9,973 nucleotides of DNA from GWB1-37-8 sp964646925 (lineage in GTDB: Bacteria; Patescibacteriota; Microgenomatia; Levybacterales; UBA12049), in assembly GCA_964646925.1 (NCBI GenBank), contig CAZYIC010000035.1, positions 1 to 9,973 of the forward strand. The letters are read 5' to 3'. The notes below the pieces were generated by a model. That model worked only from the letters and a program-made list of their open reading frames with translations. It did no database searches and was not told the DNA's origin. The stretch's first letter is position 1; each line of letters starts with the position of its first letter. Position numbers and translations under genes: made by a program. This document shows, piece after piece, positions 6,218 to 9,973 of this stretch.

Positions 6218-6577
6218 ATGGAGTGGTTAAATTTTTTTGTCTCTAATTCTAAAGACATTGTGTCTGTATTCTTAATATTAGTTAGCATGGGATGTTTTGC
6301 TGGGGCTTTAATAGAAAATTGGGTGAAAGCAAATGATAAAAAAAGTAATCTAAAAACTAATTCCCTATCTTTAAGAATAGGAGGAATCGCAATAGTTGTA
6401 GCAGTTACTCTTTTTGCCAATAGTTTGTATATCTACATATTTGGCTTATTTATTATGGGTACGATAGTAACAGGAGAAAATTATCTGCTTGACTTAGTTA
6501 AGGAATGGAGGACTACAACAACTAGAACGGAGGTACTAGAGTCTCCACCGGTATTGGATAATAAAAAGGCTAAATAA
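6218..6577 (+). CDS. small membrane protein with three predicted helices
   Basis: I chose the ATG at 6218 (MEWLNFF...); the frame also has TTG at 6206 and GTG at 6212, which would add four or two residues. From this start the protein is 119 aa. It has three hydrophobic stretches: about 14-35 (IVSVFLILVSMGCFAGALI), about 54-70 (IGGIAIVVAVTLFANSLY), and a shorter one directly after (IYIFGLFIMGTIVTG). The loop between helices 1 and 2 is rich in Lys/Asn and likely cytoplasmic. The soluble tail (DLVKEWRTTTTRTEVLES) is polar. I recognise no family. A perfect TGTAAA-ATG-TTTACA hairpin (6578-6592) follows its stop and precedes the next ATG by 5 nt. Confidence 0.6.
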   Translation: MEWLNFFVSNSKDIVSVFLILVSMGCFAGALIENWVKANDKKSNLKTNSLSLRIGGIAIVVAVTLFANSLYIYIFGLFIMGTIVTGENYLLDLVKEWRTTTTRTEVLESPPVLDNKKAK

Positions 6578-6592
6578 TGTAAAATGTTTACA
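6578..6592 (+). repeat. perfect 6-bp hairpin between two genes
   Basis: TGTAAA (6578-6583), loop ATG, TTTACA (6587-6592). It begins directly after the TAA of the membrane protein and ends 5 nt before the ATG at 6598. It is too weak and has no T-run for termination. It might affect translation of the next gene or be a small operator. Confidence 0.4.
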
Positions 6593-6597
6593 ATCTT

Positions 6598-6939
6598 ATG
6601 GATAGACAAAAAAATAAATTTAATATAGAAGAAGGGTCAGTAGCATTTTGGGTTAAAAAGAGTACAGTTAATTGGTCAGGGGAAGACGTTGTTCGTTTAT
6701 TTGAAATTACAGAAGGAGGAAATAGTATTTTTATAGTTAAAGATAGTGATGCAAAATTAAAGTTTTTTCATGTTTATTTAGGAAGAGGAAGAACTAATTT
6801 AGAAGTAGATGTTTCTGATTTGATCAGTGAAGAGAGGCATCACATTGTTGCAATGTGGAGTGTTTCTAAAAAGAATTTATTACTATATATAGATGCTAAA
6901 ATGAGGGGTGAGGAAAAAATGAGTTTTAACAGACAATAA
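6598..6939 (+). CDS. LamG/concanavalin A-like domain protein, short
   Basis: A 113-aa protein with the hallmarks of a LamG-type jelly-roll: GSVAFWVKKSTVNWSGED (the usual GTIEFWVKPNW.. strand), LFEI, IVKDSDAKLKFF, VSDLISEERHHIVAMWS (the usual HHIAATWD strand), and LLLYIDAKMRGE (the usual LYIDG strand). These domains bind carbohydrate or protein and normally sit in large exported proteins. This one has no signal peptide and starts almost directly in the first strand, so it is either a free-standing domain or a fragment of a larger surface protein. The start is the first ATG, 20 nt after the membrane-protein stop; the two may be co-transcribed. Confidence 0.6.
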   Translation: MDRQKNKFNIEEGSVAFWVKKSTVNWSGEDVVRLFEITEGGNSIFIVKDSDAKLKFFHVYLGRGRTNLEVDVSDLISEERHHIVAMWSVSKKNLLLYIDAKMRGEEKMSFNRQ

Positions 6940-6965
6940 CACAAAGGTAAATAATTCTAGCATTT

Positions 6966-7014
6966 AACACCTTCTGTAATTTACCACCTCAGAGGTGTTG
7001 GGTATTAACACCTC
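6966..7014 (+). repeat. competing inverted repeats, AACACCT/AGGTGTT
   Basis: AACACCT occurs at 6966-6972 and 7007-7013. Between them lies AGGTGTT (6993-6999), which can pair with either. The right-hand pairing is the stronger: GAGGTGTT (6992-6999) with AACACCTC (7007-7014), 8 bp and a 7-nt loop. A third option is CACCT-CAG-AGGTG (6985-6997). No T-run follows, so it is not a simple terminator. It may be an operator or a switchable leader for the winged-helix gene at 7112. Confidence 0.5.
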
Positions 7015-7076
7015 GGATGTAGTGGGAAGCTGGGCATTGGAATGAAACGGGATGGAGCAGAAGGAAACAAAAGGGC

Positions 7077-7105
7077 TTGTGTTTTGTGATGAATAGTTAA
7101 ATAAT
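7077..7105 (+). promoter_or_regulatory. possible promoter of the membrane-anchored winged-helix gene
   Basis: TTGTGT (7077-7082), 17 nt, AATAAT (7100-7105, 5 of 6 to consensus). Predicted initiation at about 7112 is the ATG itself, so the mRNA would be leaderless. The -35 is weak. Confidence 0.3.
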
Positions 7106-7111
7106 AAATTT

Positions 7112-7450
7112 ATGGAGGTTTTGATTTTTTTGGTTATGGGGATATTGTTGGTTGCGGTTGTTTATTTTATCGCTCAAAAAGAGGCACAGATTCATGGTAC
7201 CAGCGCAAAAGAGGAGTTTGCCGGAATTTGCACAATAGCTTTGGACAGAACTGTAAAAAAGAGGTCCAATATGGAAAAAGTTATGGCGCTTTTTGCCAAA
7301 AATCCGCAGCTATCAAATCACGAGATCAGAAAGGCTCTTGGGGTATCCAGCCGTACGACAGTGCGTTACATGGACGATCTGCAGAAAGAAGGAAGAGTCA
7401 AGCAGATAGGAAGAGCAGGCCATGGTGTAACTTATCTTCTCCTAAACTGA
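7112..7450 (+). CDS. membrane-anchored winged-helix DNA-binding protein
   Basis: A 112-aa protein. Residues 3-21 are one hydrophobic helix (VLIFLVMGILLVAVVYFIA). A polar linker follows to about 50, then a helix-turn-helix/winged-helix domain: MEKVMALFAKNPQLSNHEIR, KALGVSSRTTVRYMDDLQKE, then a wing GRVKQIGRAGHGVTYLLL. This is the usual fold of MarR/DeoR-type regulators, where the SSRTTVRYMDDL helix reads DNA. Tethering to the membrane suggests a sensor-regulator that acts close to the membrane or is released by proteolysis; the sequence cannot decide. TGA at 7448-7450 is followed one codon later by an in-frame TAA. A hairpin (7461-7484) follows. Confidence 0.7.
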   Translation: MEVLIFLVMGILLVAVVYFIAQKEAQIHGTSAKEEFAGICTIALDRTVKKRSNMEKVMALFAKNPQLSNHEIRKALGVSSRTTVRYMDDLQKEGRVKQIGRAGHGVTYLLLN

Positions 7451-7460
7451 GCGTAAACTG

Positions 7461-7507
7461 AATACGCCACTTGACTGGCGTATTAAATGGCTAGTTGATT
7501 ATTTTTT
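7461..7507 (+). terminator. 9-bp hairpin, possible terminator
   Basis: AATACGCCA (7461-7469), loop CTTGAC, TGGCGTATT (7476-7484): a perfect 9-bp stem 11 nt after the stop of the winged-helix gene. The T-run (7502-7507) comes 17 nt after the stem, further than normal for intrinsic termination, so it may instead be an operator or mRNA-stabilising hairpin. Confidence 0.4.
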
Positions 7508-7523
7508 CTTTATCTGATAAGCT
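7495..7523 (+). promoter_or_regulatory. possible extended -10 promoter
   Basis: TTGATT (7495-7500), 17 nt, then TGA directly before TAAGCT (7518-7523), giving a TGn extension to a weak -10 box. Initiation would be near 7530, some 26 nt before the ATG at 7556. The left arm of the 13-bp inverted repeat ends exactly at this -10 box, so a protein bound there would block it. Confidence 0.35.
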
Positions 7524-7571
7524 CGAAAAGATGTTTAGCTTAATTTTAAGCCAATATGTCAGATAAAGAAA
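7505..7571 (+). promoter_or_regulatory. 13-bp inverted repeat around the start codon with switchable inner hairpins
   Basis: The 13 bases at 7505-7517 (ending CTTTATCTGA) are perfectly complementary to 7559-7571 (starting TCAGATAAAG); the right arm begins immediately after the ATG (7556-7558). Inside lie two exclusive hairpins: TAAGCT (7518-7523) with AGCTTA (7537-7542), or GCTTA (7538-7542) with TAAGC (7547-7551). As RNA this would bury the start region; as DNA it could be an operator over the promoter. Confidence 0.5.
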
Positions 7572-8179
7572 GAGACCTTTATGTTCCAAGGCGTCCGGAG
7601 TTTCAGTCAACAATCGTCTATAAAGATATAGAAAAGTCCCCTTGGCTTGTTGTCAGGCAGACAAATGATCTTCTTCATCTCTTTCATCAAGGGCCAATTA
7701 ATAACTCCAAGTTAGCAAAAGAGTATTTTCATGATTATACAATTTCCTATCTAAAGGCTGCGGAAGAGGGATTACCTTCTCTTTCCACAGGACCCGAGCC
7801 GGTATCTGAGGATATTGATCCGGAGGCAAAAGAAGCAGCCGGTCATGTTGCTACCATTTTTGGCTCTATGCCTGGTTGGGCCAAGGGGAAGTTTCTTACA
7901 GTTGGGTATTCAAAAAGAGGCATACTAAGGGCTCCGGGAGAAAGAAAGGAATTCCAAAAAAGAATTAGAGAGCTAAAGCTCGTCCTGTGGCAAGTGGCAA
8001 ATGGCGGCATGGAGCCCCGCGCAACTCTTGAAGCGTATCCTTCATTTTTAAGAACTTTTAAGTTTTTCGAGGTAGGAAGCGAATTGCCAATAAAACTTTC
8101 TCCGGACCAGAAGCAACAGGAAGAGATGGATAAAGAAAAGCTTGAAACCTTATTGGATGGAATCGATGTCTCCCTCTGA
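7556..8179 (+). CDS. hypothetical protein, 207 aa
   Basis: The ATG at 7556 gives MSDKERDLYVPRRPEFQSTI; TGA at 8177-8179. It is soluble, mixed alpha/beta, with no signal peptide or membrane helix. Distinctive parts are a SPWLVVRQTNDLLHLFHQGP segment, an acidic proline-rich middle (GPEPVSEDIDPEAKEA), a GSMPGWAKGKFLTVGYSKRG loop, a basic helix (GERKEFQKRIRELKLVLWQV), and a charged C-terminal helix (SPDQKQQEEMDKEKLETLLD). I recognise no family. Its start lies inside the 13-bp inverted repeat, hinting at tight control. After the TGA the same frame stays open for 28 more codons, so the original protein may have been longer. Confidence 0.65.
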   Translation: MSDKERDLYVPRRPEFQSTIVYKDIEKSPWLVVRQTNDLLHLFHQGPINNSKLAKEYFHDYTISYLKAAEEGLPSLSTGPEPVSEDIDPEAKEAAGHVATIFGSMPGWAKGKFLTVGYSKRGILRAPGERKEFQKRIRELKLVLWQVANGGMEPRATLEAYPSFLRTFKFFEVGSELPIKLSPDQKQQEEMDKEKLETLLDGIDVSL

Positions 8180-8266
8180 TGGCAGTTTGTAATAGAGGGC
8201 GATCCGGGGACGGTCCTGAGAAAGATTAAAAGATTATTGCAACAAGCTAAAAATGAAACATTTTGA
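8180..8266 (+). pseudogene. in-frame tail after the TGA stop (readthrough or lost C-terminus)
   Basis: From 8180 the frame of the 207-aa gene continues without a stop to TGA at 8264-8266. It encodes WQFVIEGDPGTVLRKIKRLL and then QQAKNETF, which looks protein-like. Either the gene lost its end through a new TGA, or the stop is read through. No start codon of its own is evident in this frame. Confidence 0.35.
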
Positions 8267-8327
8267 TTTATCGCTATTTGAATTTTTGGAAAAATTTTTG
8301 CGTTTTTTCTCGCTTGCCCGCCTGTAG
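8253..8327 (+). CDS. possible 24-aa micro-ORF
   Basis: An ATG at 8253, in another frame from the preceding tail and overlapping it, opens 24 codons to TAG at 8325-8327: MKHFDLSLFEFLEKFLRFFS and then LARL. It is a strongly amphipathic, Phe/Leu-rich helix. Its last codons lie within the GC-rich palindrome at 8317-8342. I recognise no family; it could be chance. Confidence 0.25.
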   Translation: MKHFDLSLFEFLEKFLRFFSLARL

Positions 8328-8342
8328 CAAAGCGGAGGCGGG
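8317..8342. repeat. REP-like GC-rich palindrome
   Basis: CCCGCCT (8317-8323) and AGGCGGG (8336-8342) form a 7-bp all-GC-rich stem around a 12-nt loop. It is far richer in GC than its surroundings, and I recall this kind of unit recurring between genes in candidate-phylum genomes. Confidence 0.55.
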
Positions 8343-8384
8343 AGAATATCAGCATGTTAATTTGACTTCTTGGAACGATTTTTT

Positions 8385-8412
8385 CGGAGTAAGGAATCTT
8401 CTCCGGGTTTTT
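8385..8412 (+). terminator. rho-independent terminator
   Basis: CGGAG (8385-8389), bulged T, AAG, loop GAAT, CTT, CTCCG (8401-8405), then GG and TTTTT (8408-8412). It is the best intrinsic terminator in the window, placed to end transcripts from the 207-aa gene and its tail. Confidence 0.55.
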
Positions 8413-8414
8413 CT

Positions 8415-8435
8415 GGGGCTCGCTCCGCTCGCCCC
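8415..8435. repeat. GC-rich palindrome GGGGC...GCCCC
   Basis: GGGGC (8415-8419) and GCCCC (8431-8435) flank TCGCTCCGCTC. It lies just after the terminator and is similar in character to the palindrome at 8317-8342. Confidence 0.45.
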
Positions 8436-8488
8436 AACCCACCACAATGCAACGTCATCAATTAAATGAATTAACTTATTAACATAAT

Positions 8489-8535
8489 AAACATCCTTAA
8501 ATACTTGAGATTATAGGGATGTTTTGTGCTACCAT
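8489..8535 (+). promoter_or_regulatory. promoter and probable operator of the ArsR-type gene
   Basis: AAACATCC (8489-8496) and GGATGTTT (8517-8524) form a perfect 8-bp inverted repeat. Within it lies TTGAGA (8505-8510, a -35-like hexamer); TGC followed by TACCAT (8530-8535) is an extended -10 at 19-nt spacing. Initiation near 8542 would leave a leader of about 3 nt before the ATG at 8545. The first 20 bases from 8491 recur 18/20 at 8824-8843, after the gene. Confidence 0.5.
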
Positions 8536-8544
8536 AAGTACGGT

Positions 8545-8820
8545 ATGAAATCTACGAAGCAAATGGAGAGACATCTTAAAGGCATGGCAAATCACCATCG
8601 AATCGCTATTTTACTTTTGATTGCGAGCGACAAAAAGATAACTCTTGAGGCAATCGTTGAAAAACTTAAAGCAAACGAGAAAACGATTGGTGAACATACC
8701 CGAAGACTCGTTACGGCAGGCCTGATAAATAAAGAATATAAGGGAAAATTCGTTGAACACACGTTGTCACCATACGGAAAAATATTTGTCGATTTCTTGA
8801 AAAAATTCCAAACTATTTAA
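8545..8820 (+). CDS. ArsR-type winged-helix transcriptional regulator
   Basis: I chose the ATG at 8545 (MKSTKQMERHLKGMANHHRI); the frame extends back to TTG 8524, but that stretch is the predicted promoter. This gives 91 aa, a single winged-helix domain: ANHHRIAILLLIAS (helix 1), ITLEAIVEKLKANEKTIGEH (turn and recognition helix), TRRLVTAGLINKEYKGKFVE (wing), then HTLSPYGKIFVDFLKKF. ArsR proteins are dimeric repressors, usually autoregulated. No metal-binding cysteine is present, so it is not a classical metal sensor. The same 20-bp element lies on both sides of the gene inside inverted repeats (8489-8524 and 8817-8860), which fits repression of itself and possibly of the nuclease gene at 8965. 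The family call is strong; the targets are inferred. Confidence 0.8.
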   Translation: MKSTKQMERHLKGMANHHRIAILLLIASDKKITLEAIVEKLKANEKTIGEHTRRLVTAGLINKEYKGKFVEHTLSPYGKIFVDFLKKFQTI

Positions 8821-8865
8821 AATACATCCTTACAAACTTGAGAATGTGAGTGTATTTTAATACAC
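8817..8865 (+). promoter_or_regulatory. second operator-like element with nested palindromes
   Basis: TTAAAATACA (8817-8826) is a perfect 10-bp match to TGTATTTTAA (8851-8860). GTGTATT-TT-AATACAC (8850-8865) is a second palindrome sharing that arm. Bases 8824-8843 repeat 8491-8510 with 18/20 identity. It overlaps the ArsR-type stop codon and lies about 100 nt before the nuclease gene. Confidence 0.5.
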
Positions 8866-8927
8866 AGAATTGGTTTTTGGTGGAATCTATATTAGAATTG
8901 AGTTATGTATAAATTGAGCCCTTCGGC

Positions 8928-8956
8928 TTCGCTCAGGACTTATCGAAAGGTATAAT
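8928..8956 (+). promoter_or_regulatory. promoter of the PD-(D/E)XK nuclease gene
   Basis: A perfect TATAAT (8951-8956) with a weak TTCGCT (8928-8933) 17 nt upstream. Initiation near 8963 would give an essentially leaderless mRNA beginning at the ATG (8965). The -35 lies inside a CTTCGGCTTCGCTCAGGAC sequence whose 9-mer CTTCGCTCA occurs inverted at 685-693. Confidence 0.5.
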
Positions 8957-8964
8957 ATATAAAT

Positions 8965-9642
8965 ATGTACAAGCTATCTCCTTCCGACTTCGCCTACCTT
9001 TATCAAGACTGTAAGTTTTGTTATGTCCAGAAAGTTAAAAGGGGAATTTATTTGCCAAGTATGCCAATGCCTGGGGTTTTCTCTGCAATAAATACCAGGC
9101 TTCAGGGGAATTTAGTTGGTAAAAACTTGAAAAGCTTGTCTCGCAATCTTCCGGATGGGGAAGTCATAGCTCAAGAAAAATTCGTAGAATCTATAGTTAT
9201 TCCCGGAACGTCGGTTTATCTGAAAGGTAAATACGATCTTCTGGTTAGAAATCCCGATGGTACGCATACCATTGTTGATTTAAAAATTAGCCAACCCGGA
9301 GAGGATAAAATAGATAAGTATAAAACTCAACTTGGAGCCTATAAGTTTGCATTGGAGAATCCAAAAAACGGAGAGCCAATGAAATTGACTAAGCTAGCGC
9401 TTTTGATTTTTTATCCTGATCAAGTTTCATTTGAAAATGAAACGGCTGCTCTTGGCTTTCCTCATACATGGCTAGAAGTTCCAATAGACGAAAATAATTT
9501 TTTCAACTTTATGAAAGGCGTTGATTCTATTTTGTCCGGACCAGAACCAATAGCAAGTGAGACATGTAAATGGTGCGTATATAGGACTCGCTTTCAAATA
9601 CATATAACCCCAGAAATTATAGAAAAGGATATTCCCTTTTAG
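8965..9642 (+). CDS. PD-(D/E)XK nuclease, RecB/Cas4-like, four cysteines
   Basis: A 225-aa protein with the full PD-(D/E)XK signature: D91 (LKGKYDLLV), then D105-L-K107 (TIVDLKIS), then Q122-xxx-Y126 (TQLGAYKFAL). This is the motif set of the RecB/AddB/Cas4 branch of DNA nucleases. C16/C19 (YQDCKFC) near the N-terminus and C201/C204 (ETCKWCVYR) near the C-terminus are placed as a pair plus a pair, suggesting an iron-sulfur cluster or zinc site. Cas4 has one N-terminal and three C-terminal cysteines, so this is a variant. There is no cas1/cas2 or CRISPR array here, so the Cas4 name is not justified. Expected activity is cytoplasmic DNA cleavage or end trimming. It follows the ArsR-type regulator, from its own promoter with TATAAT at 8951. 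The start is the first ATG. Confidence 0.8.
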   Translation: MYKLSPSDFAYLYQDCKFCYVQKVKRGIYLPSMPMPGVFSAINTRLQGNLVGKNLKSLSRNLPDGEVIAQEKFVESIVIPGTSVYLKGKYDLLVRNPDGTHTIVDLKISQPGEDKIDKYKTQLGAYKFALENPKNGEPMKLTKLALLIFYPDQVSFENETAALGFPHTWLEVPIDENNFFNFMKGVDSILSGPEPIASETCKWCVYRTRFQIHITPEIIEKDIPF

Positions 9643-9648
9643 TTCGTT

Positions 9649-9690
9649 ACTGATGTAGAAATACTCAGTTGAAATCCTCCTTAGAACTGA
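9649..9690 (+). repeat. alternative hairpins after the nuclease gene
   Basis: TCAGTT (9665-9670) can pair with ACTGA upstream (9649-9653, 5 bp) or with AACTGA downstream (9685-9690, 6 bp). No T-run follows directly. It may be weak structure in the 3' untranslated region. Confidence 0.3.
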
Positions 9691-9725
9691 TATATTAAAT
9701 TTAGAATTTAAAAAAAATTTTTACC

Positions 9726-9740
9726 TCAAGCTGAGCTTGA
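9726..9740. repeat. AGCTGAGCT-core palindrome, unit 1
   Basis: TCAAGCT, central G, AGCTTGA: a perfect 7+1+7 palindrome. It shares the core AGCTGAGCT with three further units at 9844, 9883 and 9902. Confidence 0.7.
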
Positions 9741-9749
9741 CAATAGCCA

Positions 9750-9800
9750 CGCTGAACGTAATTTGCTTCAGCGAAAATGTTCTTTCGTAGCGCTTTTTTT
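9750..9800 (+). terminator. hairpins followed by a T-run, possible terminator
   Basis: CGCTGAA (9750-9756) pairs with TTCAGCG (9767-9773). An alternative stem joins AGCGAAA (9770-9776) to TTT (9783-9785) and, past a bulge, CGCT (9791-9794), and leads into seven Ts (9794-9800). It would end the nuclease transcript. The stem is imperfect. Confidence 0.4.
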
Positions 9801-9811
9801 CACGCTTGCCC

Positions 9812-9828
9812 GGAACGTTTGACGTTCC
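9812..9828. repeat. perfect 7-bp palindrome GGAACGT-TTG-ACGTTCC
   Basis: GGAACGT (9812-9818), TTG, ACGTTCC (9822-9828), lying between unit 1 and the later AGCTGAGCT palindromes. It has no shared core with them. Confidence 0.6.
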
Positions 9829-9843
9829 CTGCCCTTGACACAG

Positions 9844-9864
9844 TAAGTCAGCTGAGCTGACTTA
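9844..9864. repeat. AGCTGAGCT-core palindrome, unit 2
   Basis: TAAGTCAGCT, central G, AGCTGACTTA: perfect 10+1+10. Same core as unit 1 but different flanks. Confidence 0.75.
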
Positions 9865-9872
9865 TTGCTAAG

Positions 9873-9973
9873 TTGGTTGGTGAGTCAGCTGAGCTGACTA
9901 TTCACCAAGCTGAGCTTGGTGATCCCAATGATATCTTGCACAGACTGGATGATTTTTTCAAATTATTCCTGTC
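9873..9973 (+). CDS. possible ORF running off the window edge
   Basis: After an in-frame TGA at 9858-9860 the frame stays open to the last base. TTG at 9873 is the only early start candidate, and no ATG or Shine-Dalgarno sequence supports it. The peptide reads LVGESAELTIHQAELGD and then PNDILHRLDDFFKLFL. The second part looks protein-like, while the first is encoded by two palindromes, each giving an AEL triplet of residues. It is either the start of a real gene whose 5' end has grown out of palindromes, or a translated repeat. Confidence 0.3.
   Translation, partial: MVGESAELTIHQAELGDPNDILHRLDDFFKLFL
9877..9908. repeat. AGCTGAGCT-core palindrome, unit 3, within a longer hairpin
   Basis: The core AGTCAGCT-G-AGCTGACT (9883-9899) is a perfect 8+1+8 palindrome. 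TTGGTGA (9877-9883) and TCACCAA (9902-9908) extend it, across a three-base bulge, to about 14 bp. Confidence 0.7.
9902..9922. repeat. AGCTGAGCT-core palindrome, unit 4
   Basis: TCACCAAGCT, central G, AGCTTGGTGA: perfect 10+1+10. Its left arm TCACCAA is also the right arm of the extended unit 3, so the two hairpins compete. Confidence 0.75.

Noticed and set aside
6199..6420. 73-codon reverse-strand frame
   Set aside because: Opposite the membrane protein; hydrophobic pattern mirrors its helices.
7228..7461. 77-codon + strand frame inside the winged-helix gene
   Set aside because: Out-of-frame shadow of the clear winged-helix domain.
8180..8266. TGA read as glycine, as in some candidate phyla
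   Set aside because: The large genes contain no internal TGA in frame, so standard code is used; the 8177 TGA is better explained as a real stop, a new mutation, or local readthrough.
7843..8445. 200-codon reverse-strand reading frame
   Set aside because: It lies opposite the 207-aa gene and the palindrome/terminator gap, with low-complexity Ser/Phe stretches and no recognisable domain; it is a shadow of the + strand.
8263..8469. 68-codon + strand frame across the palindromes and terminator
   Set aside because: It has no good start, runs through two GC-rich palindromes and an intrinsic terminator, and looks like translated repeat.
9812..9828. LexA-type SOS box (GAAC-N4-GTTC)
   Set aside because: GAAC and GTTC are present but 7 nt apart instead of 4, and no SOS gene follows; kept only as a palindrome. 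No LexA box was seen before dinD or radC.
9726..9922. CRISPR array
   Set aside because: The palindromes have unequal lengths and spacing, no constant repeat of 25-40 nt, and no cas1/cas2 nearby, despite the Cas4-like fold of the neighbouring nuclease.

Overview
This window looks like an accessory, AT-rich stretch of a bacterial chromosome. I infer a small-genome candidate-phylum bacterium, most likely Patescibacteria/CPR and perhaps a Microgenomates-type lineage. The reasons are: AT-rich genes with standard TAA/TAG/TGA stops; almost no Shine-Dalgarno sequences; several promoters placed so that the transcript would begin at or within about 10 nt of the ATG; many small proteins of unknown function; GC-rich palindromes in the gaps; and the wording of the small ArsR-type winged-helix protein and of the C39/TPR protein. 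All confident genes lie on the + strand. This placement is an inference from style and has no marker gene behind it.

Layout. 1-552 is the 3' end of a TPR protein, probably a C39-type peptidase cut by the window edge. 553-1058 holds a possible 34-aa ORF, a compact repeat/hairpin cluster and a 71-aa hypothetical ORF. 1059-1895 is a Bro-N/DinD-like protein. From 1013 to 2167 the same 31-bp promoter block (GTGAAA, 17 nt, TATAAT) occurs three times: before dinD, across the dinD stop codon, and before radC. The middle copy has no recognisable gene after it, only a 26-codon ORF and hairpin-forming sequence.

2210-5901 is the core of the window. It is a tightly packed run of a RadC/JAB protein, a MazG-type NTP pyrophosphohydrolase, a DUF2075 (Schlafen-type) helicase with an N-terminal PD-(D/E)XK-like nuclease region, an SRA-like/HNH endonuclease, and a 25-aa scrap resembling the C-terminal tail of a type IIG (Eco57I-like) restriction-methylase. 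Spacings are 4, 2, 15 and -1 nt. This reads as a nucleic-acid-directed defence or restriction operon driven by the third copy of the repeated promoter, perhaps co-regulated with dinD.

5902-8179 carries small proteins of poorly known function: a three-helix membrane protein, a LamG-like domain protein without a signal peptide, a membrane-anchored winged-helix protein, and a 207-aa protein I do not recognise. Its start region carries a 13-bp inverted repeat with switchable inner hairpins. 8180-8544 is a gap with an in-frame tail after a TGA stop, a micro-ORF, GC-rich palindromes and a terminator. 8545-8820 is an ArsR-type winged-helix regulator flanked on both sides by the same 20-bp sequence (18/20), each copy inside an inverted repeat, which suggests autoregulation and perhaps control of the next gene. 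8965-9642 is a PD-(D/E)XK nuclease with four cysteines (RecB/Cas4-like).

9643-9973 is a striking palindrome field. Four palindromes share the core AGCTGAGCT but have different, internally complementary flanks. One arm can pair either upstream or downstream, and an ORF that continues past the window edge runs through two of them.
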